Source: Microbacterium sp. lyk4-40-TSB-66 (GTDB lineage: Bacteria; Actinomycetota; Actinomycetes; Actinomycetales; Microbacteriaceae). Taken from it: 64,000 nucleotides of DNA. The first letter of the stretch is position 1, and the number at the start of each line of letters is the position of its first letter. Under the pieces are notes generated by a model, which ran no database searches, was not told the origin of the DNA, and saw nothing but the letters and a program-made list of their open reading frames with translations. Positions 8,888 through 18,891 of this stretch are shown piece by piece. The stretch lies in the NCBI RefSeq assembly GCF_030209475.1, contig NZ_JARVRW010000002.1:186001-250000 (forward strand), in the 5' to 3' direction. The position numbers and the translations under genes were made by a program.

Positions 8888-9709
8888 TCAGATGATCTGG
8901 CCGATCGGCTCGCGCTTCTCGGCCTGGAAGCGGTCTTCGGTGCGCCCGTAGGCCCAGTACCCCGACAGCGACACCTGATCGCGCGCCAGACCCCATCGGC
9001 CGAAGACGATGTCGCGCAGCGCCTTCATGCTCTCGCGCTCCCCGTGCGCGAACACCTGACCGCGTCCGTCCAACGGATGCCAGTCGGCCACTGCATCGGC
9101 CAGCACCGGCGTCGCACCGGCCTCGGCGTCGCCGCGGTGCACCCACACGATGCGCACTCCGGCCGGGGCGACCAGATCGAGCTGCTCGTCGGCGGACTGC
9201 ACTTCGAGGAACGCGATGCCGGTGGCATCCGGGGCCAGGGCTTCGAGAGCCGCCGCGATGGCCGGGATCGCCGACTCGTCACCGACGAACAGGTGCCAGG
9301 TCGCGGCGGGGTCGGGCGCGTATCCGCCGCCGGGAGAGGACACGACCAGACGATCACCGACCTGCGCACGCGCGGCCCAGGGGCCCGCGAGCCCCTCGTC
9401 GCCGTGCACGACGAAGTCGATGGTCAGCTGGTCGCCGTCCACCGCACGGACCGTATAGGTGCGGGTCACGGGGAGGTCCGCGGGGGCGAGGGTCTCACGG
9501 AGCGCGGCGAGATCGTAGGGCGGTTCGAGACCGAGCTCCGGCTTCGCGAAAGTGATCTTCACGTAGCGATCGGTGTGGGGGCTCTGGCGGAACGCGGCGA
9601 GGTCTTCGCCGCGGGCGTGGATGCGCACGAGATGCGGACTCAGCCGCTCGGTCGCGACGACGTGCAGGATGTGCTGGGGGCGCGGCGGACGCGCGGGTCG
9701 ATCTGTCAC
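8888..9709 (-). CDS. Siderophore-interacting protein (ferric-siderophore reductase family)
   Basis: 273 residues of the ViuB/SIP family: an FAD-binding beta-barrel with PVTRTYTVRAVDGDQLTIDFVVHGDEG (R-x-Y-S/T-type flavin site), then VSSPGGGYAPD, HLFVGDESAIPAIAAALE and a C-terminal domain containing HGERESMKALR and LSGYWAYGRTEDRF. The family reduces ferric-siderophore complexes in the cytoplasm to release iron. It starts at GTG 9709, with GGAGG about six bases upstream, ten bases after the regulator stop; the two form an operon. No siderophore transporter or Fur/DtxR-type site is seen next to it. Confidence 0.9.
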   Translation of the reverse strand: MTDRPARPPRPQHILHVVATERLSPHLVRIHARGEDLAAFRQSPHTDRYVKITFAKPELGLEPPYDLAALRETLAPADLPVTRTYTVRAVDGDQLTIDFVVHGDEGLAGPWAARAQVGDRLVVSSPGGGYAPDPAATWHLFVGDESAIPAIAAALEALAPDATGIAFLEVQSADEQLDLVAPAGVRIVWVHRGDAEAGATPVLADAVADWHPLDGRGQVFAHGERESMKALRDIVFGRWGLARDQVSLSGYWAYGRTEDRFQAEKREPIGQII

Positions 9710-9719
9710 GGGGCCCTCC

Positions 9720-10454
9720 TCAGGCGGTGGTCACGGAGTCGGTGGCGTCGGCACGCTGAGCCTGCGCCACCTCGGTGTAGTAGCGGGTGATGTGGGCGCG
9801 GACGGCCTCTCGCGCCTCGACGGCCTCGCCGCGCGACACCGCGTCGACGATGTGCCGGTGCTCGCGCCGGAGCCGGTCCACCACCGCCGGCCACGCGTCC
9901 AGTCGAGCGGCCCCGGCCCCCGTGTACGCCTCGATCGAGCTGCGGAGCCCGGCCATCATGGCCGAGATCACCGCATTGCCCGACACCTCAGCCAGGCTCT
10001 GGTGGAACCGCGCGTCGAGGGCGAGGAACTCCTCGGGCGTGAGCTCGTCGGCATCCATCGCCCCCAGGAGGTCGTGCACGTCGGACAGGTCGACGTCCGC
10101 CTGTGCGAGGCGCTCCGCGACGTCGCACTCGAGCACGATACGCGTGCGCACGACATCTACCAGCGGGAAACCGTTGGCGGCCACCTGCAGTCGCAGGAAG
10201 GCCGCGAGGCCCCCGCGGGGGGTGGTGACGATCATGGCTCCTGCGGTGGGTCCCGAGCCGGTCGCGGTGCGCACGACGCCGAGCACCTCGAGCACGCGGA
10301 CCGCTTCGCGGACGCTCGATCGGCCCACGCCGAGCTGCGTCGCGAGCTCGCGCTCGGGCGTCAGCCGGTCGCCGGCGGCCAGGCGCCCGTCGCGCAGGTC
10401 GTTCTCGATCCGCTCGAGGACGACCTGCCACGCGCGCGGTGCGGTGCTGGCCAT
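9720..10454 (-). CDS. FadR-type GntR regulator (FCD domain)
   Basis: 244 residues starting at ATG 10454, with AGGGG six bases upstream. The N-terminal winged helix contains LTPERELATQLGVGRSSVREAVRVLEVLGVV. The rest is an all-helical FCD ligand domain with metal-binding-type residues in DARFHQSLAEVSGN and RREHRHIVDAVSRGE. FCD regulators usually sense small carboxylates. It is the first gene of an operon with the siderophore-interacting protein, and a palindrome matching the FadR-subfamily operator lies 27 bases upstream of the start, so autoregulation is likely. Confidence 0.88.
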   Translation of the reverse strand: MASTAPRAWQVVLERIENDLRDGRLAAGDRLTPERELATQLGVGRSSVREAVRVLEVLGVVRTATGSGPTAGAMIVTTPRGGLAAFLRLQVAANGFPLVDVVRTRIVLECDVAERLAQADVDLSDVHDLLGAMDADELTPEEFLALDARFHQSLAEVSGNAVISAMMAGLRSSIEAYTGAGAARLDAWPAVVDRLRREHRHIVDAVSRGEAVEAREAVRAHITRYYTEVAQAQRADATDSVTTA

Positions 10455-10480
10455 GGCATCCCCTGTTCGGCCGGTCGTGC

Positions 10481-10499
10481 GGTGTGGCCGGACCACACC
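10481..10499. promoter_or_regulatory. FadR-subfamily operator palindrome
   Basis: GGTGTGGCCGGACCACACC is a perfect 7+7 inverted repeat around five bases. Its core, TGGCCGGACCA, fits the FadR-type pattern TGGYNNNRCCA. It sits directly upstream of the GntR gene. Confidence 0.65.
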
Positions 10500-10516
10500 A
10501 CCCTACGCGCGGATGA

Positions 10517-11545
10517 TCAGGCGTCGGCGGTCGTGACGTACCCGGCGGGGTTGGTGGTCTGCCAGTTCCAGTAGTCGCGGCACGCGTCGTCGATCGACAG
10601 GCGCGTGCGCCACCCCAACAGCTCGCCGGCTTTCGTCGGGTCGCAGTACGTGGCGGCGACGTCTCCGGGGCGACGATCGAGGATCTTCTTCGGCAGGTCG
10701 TGACCCACCGCCTTCTCGAACGATGCGACCAGTTCGAGCACGCTCACCGGTTTGCCCGTGCCGAGGTTGAACACCTGGTGCCCGGGCTGCGCGCGTTCGA
10801 GAGCGGCGACGTGCCCCTCGGCGAGGTCGACGACGTGGATGTAGTCGCGCAGGCCGGTGCCGTCGGGGGTGTCGTAGTCGTCACCGAAGACGCCGATCTC
10901 GTCGAGCGTGCCGATCGCGACCCGCGAGACGTAGGGCATGAGGTTGTTCGGGATGCCGGCCGGATCTTCGCCGATGAGGCCCGACGGGTGCGCACCCACC
11001 GGGTTGAAGTAGCGCAGCACCGTGACGTTGAGCTCGGGGTTCACGCGGGCGACGTCCGCGAGCACGACCTCGTTCATGCGCTTGGACTTGCTGTACGCGT
11101 TCGAGAGATCGACGCTCGTGGTCGACTCCTCGGTGAAGGGCAGGTCGGCGGGGTCGGAGTAAACGGTCCCGGTGCTCGAGAACACGAACGACCGGATGCC
11201 GTGCGCGAGCCCCACCCGCAGGAGTGCGAACGTGGTGTCGAGGTTGTTGGAGTAGTAGGCCAGCGGCTTCTGCGTCGACTCGCCGACGGCCTTGAACGCG
11301 GCGAGGTGGATGATCGCGTCGATCGGGCCGTGCTCGTCGAACGCGGAGGCGACCACGGCGTCGTCGGCGGCGTCTCCGACGACCAGCGGCGCGGGCTTGC
11401 CGGTGATCCGTTCGACACGCTCGGCGGCGACGGCGTGCGTCCCCGACAGGTCGTCGAGCAGGACGACGTCGTGGCCGGCTTCGAGGAGGGCCACGGCCGT
11501 GTGAGTTCCGATGTAACCGGCACCGCCGGCCAGGAGTACGCGCAT
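10517..11545 (-). CDS. galE: UDP-glucose 4-epimerase
   Basis: 342 residues. It interconverts UDP-glucose and UDP-galactose for wall polysaccharides and galactose use. The NAD Rossmann motif is GGAGYIGTH; the catalytic serine lies in SSTGTVY and the Tyr/Lys pair in NAYSKSK. NPVGAHPSGLIGEDP is the usual sugar-binding loop, and YIHVVDLAEGHVAAL is also characteristic. The start is ATG 11545. No other Leloir genes are adjacent, consistent with a housekeeping biosynthetic role. Confidence 0.95.
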   Translation of the reverse strand: MRVLLAGGAGYIGTHTAVALLEAGHDVVLLDDLSGTHAVAAERVERITGKPAPLVVGDAADDAVVASAFDEHGPIDAIIHLAAFKAVGESTQKPLAYYSNNLDTTFALLRVGLAHGIRSFVFSSTGTVYSDPADLPFTEESTTSVDLSNAYSKSKRMNEVVLADVARVNPELNVTVLRYFNPVGAHPSGLIGEDPAGIPNNLMPYVSRVAIGTLDEIGVFGDDYDTPDGTGLRDYIHVVDLAEGHVAALERAQPGHQVFNLGTGKPVSVLELVASFEKAVGHDLPKKILDRRPGDVAATYCDPTKAGELLGWRTRLSIDDACRDYWNWQTTNPAGYVTTADA

Positions 11546-11614
11546 GCCTCCAGGCTATCGGTCGTCAAGGACACCGCCCGCGCGGCGACCGGATGGTCGG
11601 CACCCGCCTCCGGG

Positions 11615-12220
11615 TCAGCGCCCGTCGAGCCGCCCGCCGGATTCGCGCAGGTAGCAGACCGCGCACATGGACTCGTACGTGACCTCGCCCTGGATCTGCC
11701 CCTCGTCGATGGCGACCTGGTCGCCGTCGAAGACGAACCGGCCGCCGACCAGACGCGCGTTGAAGATCGCCTTGCGACCGCAGCGGCAGATGGTCTTGAG
11801 CTCTTCGAGGCTATGGGCGATCTCGAGCAGGCGTGCCGACCCGGGGAAGGCCTCGGTGCGGAAGTCGGTGCGGATGCCGTAGGCGAGCACCGGGATGCCG
11901 TCGAGCACGGCGACCCGCAGAAGGTCGTCGACCTGACCGGGGGTGAAGAACTGCGCCTCGTCGACGAGCAGGCAGGCGACGGGCGCGGGGCCGGCGGCGG
12001 CGTGGAACACCGCGCGCAGGTCGTCGTCGGCGCGCACGAGGAAGTCGACCGCGCGCGAAACACCCAGGCGACTCTCGATCTGACCGGCACCCTTGGTGTC
12101 GATCTCGGGCTTGGCCAGCAGCACGCGCTGACCGCGCTCCTCGTAGTTGTACGCCGCCTGCAGCAGGGCCGTGGACTTACCCGAGTTCATCGCCCCGTAG
12201 CGGAAGTACAGCTTCGCCAC
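11615..12220 (-). CDS. tdk: Thymidine kinase
   Basis: 201 residues of the type II (TK1-like) family. The P-loop is GAMNSGKST, the Walker B/catalytic region is LLVDEAQFF, and a zinc site is formed by CRCGRKA and CAVCYLR near the C-terminus. It salvages thymidine by phosphorylation to dTMP. GTG 12220 starts seven bases after the mqo stop, without a convincing ribosome-binding site, so it is probably translated by coupling. Confidence 0.93.
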   Translation of the reverse strand: MAKLYFRYGAMNSGKSTALLQAAYNYEERGQRVLLAKPEIDTKGAGQIESRLGVSRAVDFLVRADDDLRAVFHAAAGPAPVACLLVDEAQFFTPGQVDDLLRVAVLDGIPVLAYGIRTDFRTEAFPGSARLLEIAHSLEELKTICRCGRKAIFNARLVGGRFVFDGDQVAIDEGQIQGEVTYESMCAVCYLRESGGRLDGR

Positions 12221-12227
12221 GTGGGAC

Positions 12228-13700
12228 TCAGGCGTTGATCGCGAGCGCGCGGGCCGTGGCATCCAGCTCTTTGCGAGCCACCTCCGGACGCGTGTTCAAC
12301 GTCTCGCCGTAGCTGGGGATCAGGTCGCGAAGACGCGGCTCCCAGTCCGCCATGCGGTCGGGGAAGCAGGTCTTGATCAGGCCCAGCATGATCGACACGG
12401 CCGTCGACGCACCCGGCGACGCCCCGAGGAGACCGGCGATCGAGCGGTCTTCGGAGGTGATGACCTCGGTGCCGAACTGGAGCACTCCCCCCTTGGCCTT
12501 GTCGCGCTTCATGACCTGGGCGCGCTGACCGGCGTCGAGCAGCTCCCAGTCCTCGTCTTTGGCCGTGGGCATGAAGTCGCGGAGGCTGTCGACCTTCTTC
12601 GCGTGCGTCTTGAGCAGCTCGCCCATCAGGTACTTGATGAGGCCCGGGTTGTCGACGGCGACCTTGAGCATGGGGAGGATGTTGTGCGGGCGCACCTGCG
12701 TGACGATGTCGAGCATCGAGCCGTTCTTGAGGAACTTCGGGCTGAAGGTGGCGAACGGACCGAACATGACCGACGCCTCACCGTCGACGACGCGCGTGTC
12801 GAGGTGCGGCACCGACATGGGCGGGGCGCCGACCGACGCCTGCGAGTAGACCTTCGCGCGGTGCTGGGCGACGATGTCGGGGTTGGACGTCTTCAGCCAC
12901 TGTCCTCCGATGGGGAAGACGCCGTAGCCCTTGATCTCGGGGATGCCGGAGCGCTGCAGGAGCTTCAGCGCCCAGCCGCCCGCGCCGACGAACACGAACT
13001 TCGCGTTGATCGAGCCGGGGGTGCCGCCGATGACGTGGCGGTAGGTGACCTCCCACGTGCCGTCCTTCTGCCTCTTCAGCTTCTTGACGTCGTGGTTGGT
13101 GGCGACGTCGACGCCCTTCTCGCGCAGGTTCGCCAGGAGCTGGCGCGTCAGCGAGCCGAAGTCGACGTCGGTGCCGGCGGGCACGCGGGTCGCGGCGAAG
13201 GGCTCGCCCTTGCGCCGCTTCTGCATGAGCAGGGGCGCCCACTGGTTGATGACGCGGGAGTCCTCGCTGTACTCGATGCCCTCGAACAGCGGCTGCTGCT
13301 TGAGCACCTCATAGCGCTTGCGGAGGAACGCGACGTCTTTCTCACCGCGGACGAAGGTCATGTGCGGGGTCGCGTTGATGAAGGTCGACGGCTCGTCGAG
13401 CACACCCTCGGCGACGAGCGAGGCCCACAGCTGGCGGCTCTGCTGGAACTGCTCATTGATCGCGACGGCCTTGGCCGGGTCGAGCACTCCGTCTTTACCC
13501 TCGGGCATGTAGTTCAGCTCGCAGAGGGCCGCGTGGCCGGTGCCGGCGTTGTTCCAGGCGTTCGAGCTCTCCTGCGCGACATCGCTCAAACGCTCCAGCA
13601 CCGCGATCTTCAGATCGGGCTGGAGGTCCTTCAGCAGCGTGCCGAGAGTGGCGGACATGATGCCGCCACCGATGAGGAGAACATCGACGTTTTCAGTCAC
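12228..13700 (-). CDS. mqo: Malate:quinone oxidoreductase
   Basis: 490 residues, the usual length for the family. An FAD-binding Rossmann motif (LLIGGGIMSATLG) opens the protein, followed by SSNAWNNAGTGHAALCELNYMP and, in the C-terminal part, LLGASPGASTAVSIMLGLI. It is a peripheral membrane flavoenzyme oxidising malate to oxaloacetate with electrons to menaquinone, bypassing the NAD-dependent malate dehydrogenase. The start is ATG 13700. Confidence 0.95.
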   Translation of the reverse strand: MTENVDVLLIGGGIMSATLGTLLKDLQPDLKIAVLERLSDVAQESSNAWNNAGTGHAALCELNYMPEGKDGVLDPAKAVAINEQFQQSRQLWASLVAEGVLDEPSTFINATPHMTFVRGEKDVAFLRKRYEVLKQQPLFEGIEYSEDSRVINQWAPLLMQKRRKGEPFAATRVPAGTDVDFGSLTRQLLANLREKGVDVATNHDVKKLKRQKDGTWEVTYRHVIGGTPGSINAKFVFVGAGGWALKLLQRSGIPEIKGYGVFPIGGQWLKTSNPDIVAQHRAKVYSQASVGAPPMSVPHLDTRVVDGEASVMFGPFATFSPKFLKNGSMLDIVTQVRPHNILPMLKVAVDNPGLIKYLMGELLKTHAKKVDSLRDFMPTAKDEDWELLDAGQRAQVMKRDKAKGGVLQFGTEVITSEDRSIAGLLGASPGASTAVSIMLGLIKTCFPDRMADWEPRLRDLIPSYGETLNTRPEVARKELDATARALAINA

Positions 13701-13728
13701 TCGATGATTCTAGGTGCGAGCCGTGAGG

Positions 13729-13769
13729 TGTCTCGACATCGAGAGATCGGTCGGTTCGATGTCGAGACA
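13729..13769. terminator. 14-bp perfect inverted repeat between asd and mqo
   Basis: TGTCTCGACATCGA (13729-13742) is the exact reverse complement of 13756-13769, with a 13-base loop. Placed after asd, it can serve as its terminator; it also lies just upstream of mqo. Confidence 0.6.
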
Positions 13770-13780
13770 ACCCCGGCTCC

Positions 13781-13798
13781 ACGGCATCCGGATGCCGT
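13781..13798. repeat. 18-bp perfect palindrome ACGGCATCCGGATGCCGT
   Basis: Two over-represented heptamers, GGCATCC and GGATGCC, lie head to head four bases past the asd stop. It may add to the terminator or act as a protein-binding site. Confidence 0.6.
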
Positions 13799-13802
13799 CT
13801 GC

Positions 13803-14924
<1,122 letters not shown>

Positions 14925-15093
14925 TCAGGGTAGCGTGCCCGGCCGTGCGGGGTCGCCGCGAGCGGGGCGAACTCGGGAAACCGACCGGGATGTGCCGCAG
15001 GATGGCCGGATCGCACCGACGAGCCGGGCCGTCGGTGGAGGAACCAGGAGTTCGATACGGCGGCGAACGGACGGAGCCGGGCGGGAGCGGAGC

Positions 15094-16380
15094 TCAGCGG
15101 CCGGTGCCGGCGTGGACGGTCACTTCGTCGTCGCCGTCGAGACCGTACGCGGTGTGCACGAGACGGGCGGCCTCGGCGAGGTCGACGCCGCGCACGACGA
15201 CCGAGATGCGGATCTCGGAGGTCGAGATCATCTCGATGTTCACACCCGCCATGCTCAGCGCCTCGAACAGCGTCGCCGAGACGCCGGAGTGCGTGCGCAT
15301 GCCGGCGCCCACGACCGACAGCTTGCCGATCTGGTCGTCGTGGACGAGGCTCTCGAATCCGACCTCGGACTGCTCGGCGGCGAGAGCGCGAAGGGCGGTC
15401 GCCGCATCGGTCTTGGGGAGCGTGAAGGAGATGTCGGTGCGGCTCGTCGCGGCGGCGGAGACGTTCTGCACGATCATGTCGACGTTGGCGCCGGACTTGG
15501 CGACGATCTTGAAGATGTCCGCGGCCTTGCCGGGCACGTCGGGAACGCCGATGACGGTGATCTTCGCCTGGCTGAGGTCGGTGGCGACGCCGGCGACGAT
15601 GGGCTCTTCCATGGTGTCTCCCTCGGGGACGAGCGGTGAGGTCTTCGAGGCGTCGAGCACCCAGGTGCCCTCCCCCGAGCTGAAGGTGGAGCGCGCGTGG
15701 ATGAGCACGCCGTGGCGACGGGCGTACTCGACCGCGCGGATGTAGAGGACCTTCGCGCCGTTGGCGGCGAGCTCGAGCATCTCTTCGCTGCCGACGCGGG
15801 CGAGCTTGCGGGCGAGGGGGACGACGCGTGGGTCGGCGGTGAAGATGCCGTCGACGTCGCTGTAGATCTCGCACACGTCGGCCTTGAGCGCCGCGGCGAG
15901 CGCGACGGCCGTCGTGTCGGAACCGCCGCGGCCGAGCGTCGTGATGTCGCGGGTGTCGCGGTTGAAGCCTTGGAAGCCGGCGACGATGACGATCGCACCC
16001 TCGTCGAGCGCCTCGCGCAGGCGTACGGGGGTCACGTCGACGATGCGGGCCGCGCCGTGCGTGGCGTCGGTGATCATGCCGGCCTGGCTGCCGGTGAACG
16101 AGCGCGCCTCGAACCCCATCGAGTGGATCGCCATGGCGAGCAGAGCCATCGAGATGCGCTCACCGCTGGACAGCAGCATGTCGAGTTCGCGGGGAGCGGG
16201 GATCGGCGCCACCTGGCCCGCGAGGTCGAGCAGTTCGTCGGTGGTGTCGCCCATCGCGCTGACCGCGACGACGACCTCGTGCCCGGCGCGACGCGTGTCG
16301 ACGATGCGCTTGGCGACCCGCTTGATGCTCTCGGCGTCGGCGACGGACGAACCGCCGTATTTCTGGACGATCAGAGCCAT
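15094..16380 (-). CDS. lysC: Aspartokinase (alpha subunit, with internal beta start)
   Basis: 428 residues from ATG 16380. It phosphorylates aspartate, the first step of lysine/threonine/DAP synthesis. The kinase domain opens with VQKYGGSSVAD and contains GRGGSDTTAVALAAAL; two ACT regulatory domains fill about residues 265-428. As in Corynebacterium, the C-terminal ACT region can be translated separately as a beta subunit from an internal ATG at 15612 (see separate entry). The family in Actinobacteria is feedback-inhibited by lysine plus threonine through these ACT domains. It is divergent from the ThrE exporter gene. Confidence 0.95.
   Translation of the reverse strand: MALIVQKYGGSSVADAESIKRVAKRIVDTRRAGHEVVVAVSAMGDTTDELLDLAGQVAPIPAPRELDMLLSSGERISMALLAMAIHSMGFEARSFTGSQAGMITDATHGAARIVDVTPVRLREALDEGAIVIVAGFQGFNRDTRDITTLGRGGSDTTAVALAAALKADVCEIYSDVDGIFTADPRVVPLARKLARVGSEEMLELAANGAKVLYIRAVEYARRHGVLIHARSTFSSGEGTWVLDASKTSPLVPEGDTMEEPIVAGVATDLSQAKITVIGVPDVPGKAADIFKIVAKSGANVDMIVQNVSAAATSRTDISFTLPKTDAATALRALAAEQSEVGFESLVHDDQIGKLSVVGAGMRTHSGVSATLFEALSMAGVNIEMISTSEIRISVVVRGVDLAEAARLVHTAYGLDGDDEVTVHAGTGR
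15612..15623 (-). promoter_or_regulatory. Internal RBS and start for aspartokinase beta subunit
   Basis: On the coding strand AGGGAG (15618-15623) lies five bases before an in-frame ATG at 15612 (MEEPIVAGVATD). The product, 15094-15612, would be 172 residues covering both ACT domains, matching the alpha2-beta2 arrangement known for Corynebacterium LysC. Confidence 0.75.
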
Positions 16381-16591
16381 GAGGAGAACTCCCGGGAGGG
16401 GCGTGCGTCGGGATACCACGACGGGGCGCCCGGATGCCGCGCCCGAGGGATCATCTTACGGAACGCCGTATACGCGCCCGTACATGATCCCCCGCCCCGG
16501 CTCGCGATCGACCCCGAGCCCTCAGGGCCGACTCCCGAGCGCTCGCGGATAGGATCGTCGGGTTCCACCCCCTCCCCCCTGGAGCGATCTC

Positions 16592-17989
16592 ATGCCGCTC
16601 ACCCCCGGTACCTGGCTGTCCTCGCTGCGACGCCTCACGCACGCCGCCGACGCGGCATCCCTCGACACGACCCTCCTCCCAGTCGTCGACGAGGCGCTGG
16701 CGACCCGCATCCTCGACCTCGCCATCCGCATCGGCGAGACGATGCTCGTCGTCGGCGCCCCCGCGAACGAGGTGACCCTGACGATCGTGCGGGTGTGCGG
16801 GGCGTACGGACTCGACCCCGTGCACGTGGACGTCACCTACAACTCGATCACCATCGCGCACAGCCGCCCGGGGGCGAGCCACCCGACCACGCTCCTGCGC
16901 GTGGTGCGCGGGTCGGTGCCCGACCACGCCAAGCTGCAGCGTCTGCAGGCACTGGTGACCGAGGTCACCGAAGGCCTCCCCCTCGACGACGCGATCTCGA
17001 GGTGCCGCGCCATCCGCCGGCTGCCGTTCCGCTACCGCCCGGCCATCGTGATCCTCTCGCAGGCGTCTCTCGCCGCCGGCGTCGCGATCATGTTCGGCGC
17101 CAACTGGCTCGCGCTCGTTCTGTCGTTCATCGCCGCCGCCCTCGCCGCCACCACGCAGCACGTGATGGCCCGTGCGCGAGTGCCGTACTTCTTCGCGCAG
17201 ATCGCGGGGGGTTTCGTCCTCACCGTCGTCGCCGCGCTCTCCCCCTTACTGCGCTACACCGGCCTGGATGCCGCGGTCGACATCCGTCCGTCGGTGATCG
17301 TGGCATCCGGCATCGTCCTGATGCTCGCGGGGCTCACCGTGGTGGGGGCGGCGCAGGATGCCATCGACGGCTTCGCGCTCACCGCGACCGGACGCATCCT
17401 CGAACTCACGACGCAGACCCTGGGTGTGGTGCTCGGCATCCTGGCCGGGCTCGAGACCGTGCGCGTGATCGGGCTCGGCATGTCGCCGCCGTCGAACGCG
17501 CTGCCGCTGGGTCCGCTCACCGTGCAGTTCATCGGTGCCGCGGTGATCGCGATCGCGGTCGCCGTCTACAACGGCGCCGGCACCCGGATCATCGTCGTCT
17601 CCGCCGCCCTCAGCCTCGTCGCGTGGGCGGGATACGTCGGCGCGACGGCCCTGGGCTTCGAGGTGGCCGCCGCCAGTGGGGTGGGCGCGTTCGTCGGCAG
17701 CTTCGCGGGCATCGTGGTCGCCTATCGCCTGCACGTGCCGTCGGTGGCCATCACGACCGCCGCCATCCTGCCGCTCGTGCCCGGTGCCGCGGTGTTCCGC
17801 GGACTGCTCGGCATCGTGGAGTCGGGCGACGACGCCGCCGTGCTCATGACCGGGGTCACGACCCTCGCGGGGGCGGCGACCATCGGCATCGCCCTCGCCG
17901 TGGGAGCCTCGCTCGGCATCTACCTAGGGCAGCCCGTGCGCGCGACACTGTCGAGCGTCACCCGGGTCAGGGCGCGGGCGCGCGGGTAG
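16592..17989 (+). CDS. thrE: Threonine/serine exporter, ThrE family
   Basis: 465 residues. The cytoplasmic N-terminal half of the first ThrE (DUF1212) domain contains ETMLVVGAPANEVTLT, followed by about ten membrane segments and the second ThrE-like (DUF3815) domain near the C-terminus. In Corynebacterium glutamicum ThrE exports threonine and serine. The start is ATG 16592, with GGAG seven bases upstream. Its place divergent from lysC, the first step of threonine synthesis, suggests control of the intracellular threonine pool (inference). Confidence 0.92.
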   Translation: MPLTPGTWLSSLRRLTHAADAASLDTTLLPVVDEALATRILDLAIRIGETMLVVGAPANEVTLTIVRVCGAYGLDPVHVDVTYNSITIAHSRPGASHPTTLLRVVRGSVPDHAKLQRLQALVTEVTEGLPLDDAISRCRAIRRLPFRYRPAIVILSQASLAAGVAIMFGANWLALVLSFIAAALAATTQHVMARARVPYFFAQIAGGFVLTVVAALSPLLRYTGLDAAVDIRPSVIVASGIVLMLAGLTVVGAAQDAIDGFALTATGRILELTTQTLGVVLGILAGLETVRVIGLGMSPPSNALPLGPLTVQFIGAAVIAIAVAVYNGAGTRIIVVSAALSLVAWAGYVGATALGFEVAAASGVGAFVGSFAGIVVAYRLHVPSVAITTAAILPLVPGAAVFRGLLGIVESGDDAAVLMTGVTTLAGAATIGIALAVGASLGIYLGQPVRATLSSVTRVRARARG

Positions 17990-18006
17990 GGCGCGGGCGC
18001 GCATGG

Positions 18007-18205
18007 GGCGCGTGGGCGTGGGCGCGTGGGCGTGGGCGCGTGGGCGCGGGCGCGTGGGCGCGGGCGTGTGGATGAGCCCGGTGCGCGTGGATGGTGCTCG
18101 GGTGCGCGCGGATCGGGCTCGGGTACGCGTGGATCGGGCTCGGGTGCGCGCGGATCGGGCGCAGGTACGCGCGGATCGAGCGCGGACGCGCGCGCGCGAG
18201 GGAGG
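18007..18205. repeat. Minisatellite: 14-bp units then 21-bp units
   Basis: 18007-18076 holds about five copies of GGCGCGTGGGCGTG (the first two identical, the last degenerate). 18080-18184 holds five copies of a 21-bp unit (GGTGCGCG-GGATCGGGCTCG type; bases 4, 9 and the last few vary), and a decayed sixth unit runs to 18205. The block fills the space between the convergent ends of thrE and recR (17990-18297), which otherwise holds no gene. Reading frames through it give heptad-like Arg/Ala repeats on both strands but lack a credible start or domain. Confidence 0.85.
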
Positions 18206-18297
18206 TGAGCGCGGGAGCGGGCCGGCCCGAGCTCACCGGCCGCGGATGGGCACGTCGTCGGACACGGTCCGATCGGAGCGCGACGGGACGGGCCCGG

Positions 18298-18891
18298 TCA
18301 AAGCGTGCGGCGCCCTTCGAACGCGCGACCGAGGGTGACCTCGTCGGCGTACTCGAGATCACCGCCGACCGGTAGTCCGGATGCCAAGCGGGTGACGCGG
18401 ATCTCGAGAGTGTGGAGGAGTCGGCTGAGGTAGGTGGCCGTGGCCTCGCCCTCGAGGTTGGGGTTGGTGGCGAGGATGACCTCCTGCACCGTTCCGTCTG
18501 CGAGCCGCTGCATGAGTTGCGTGACGCGCAGGTCGTCGGGACCGATGCCGGCGATGGGGCTGATCGCACCGCCGAGCACGTGGTAGAGCCCGCGGAACTC
18601 ACGTGTGCGCTCGATCGCCGCGACGTCCTTGGCGTCTTCGACGACGCAGATGAGGGCCGGGTTGCGTCGCGGGTCGCGGCAGATCGAGCAGCGATCCTGC
18701 TCGGACACGTTGCCGCAGATCTCGCAGAACTTCACTTTGTCGCGGATCTCGCCCAGCAGCGTCGACAAGCGCGACACGTCGAACGACGGTGACTGCAGGA
18801 TGTGGAACGCGATGCGCTGAGCCGACTTCGGGCCGATCCCCGGGAGACGCCCGAACTCGTCGATCAGGTCTTGAACGATGCCGTCGTACAT
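18298..18891 (-). CDS. recR: Recombination mediator RecR
   Basis: 197 residues. It acts with RecO/RecF to load RecA on gapped DNA. A helix-hairpin-helix ([20 protein letters not shown]), a four-cysteine zinc finger ([16 protein letters not shown]), a Toprim domain with [13 protein letters not shown] and a C-terminal Walker-like region are present in order. Its ATG overlaps the dnaX stop by one base (TGATG), the standard bacterial dnaX-recR pairing, but without the ybaB gene often found between them. Confidence 0.96.
   Translation of the reverse strand: MYDGIVQDLIDEFGRLPGIGPKSAQRIAFHILQSPSFDVSRLSTLLGEIRDKVKFCEICGNVSEQDRCSICRDPRRNPALICVVEDAKDVAAIERTREFRGLYHVLGGAISPIAGIGPDDLRVTQLMQRLADGTVQEVILATNPNLEGEATATYLSRLLHTLEIRVTRLASGLPVGGDLEYADEVTLGRAFEGRRTL

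Noticed and set aside
18080..18205. CRISPR-like array
   Set aside because: The units are directly tandem with no unique spacers and no cas genes nearby.
18003..18602. Repeat proteins encoded in the minisatellite (heptad ADRARVR type and its antisense)
   Set aside because: They arise automatically from a 21-bp repeat, lack a ribosome-binding site and run into recR out of frame.
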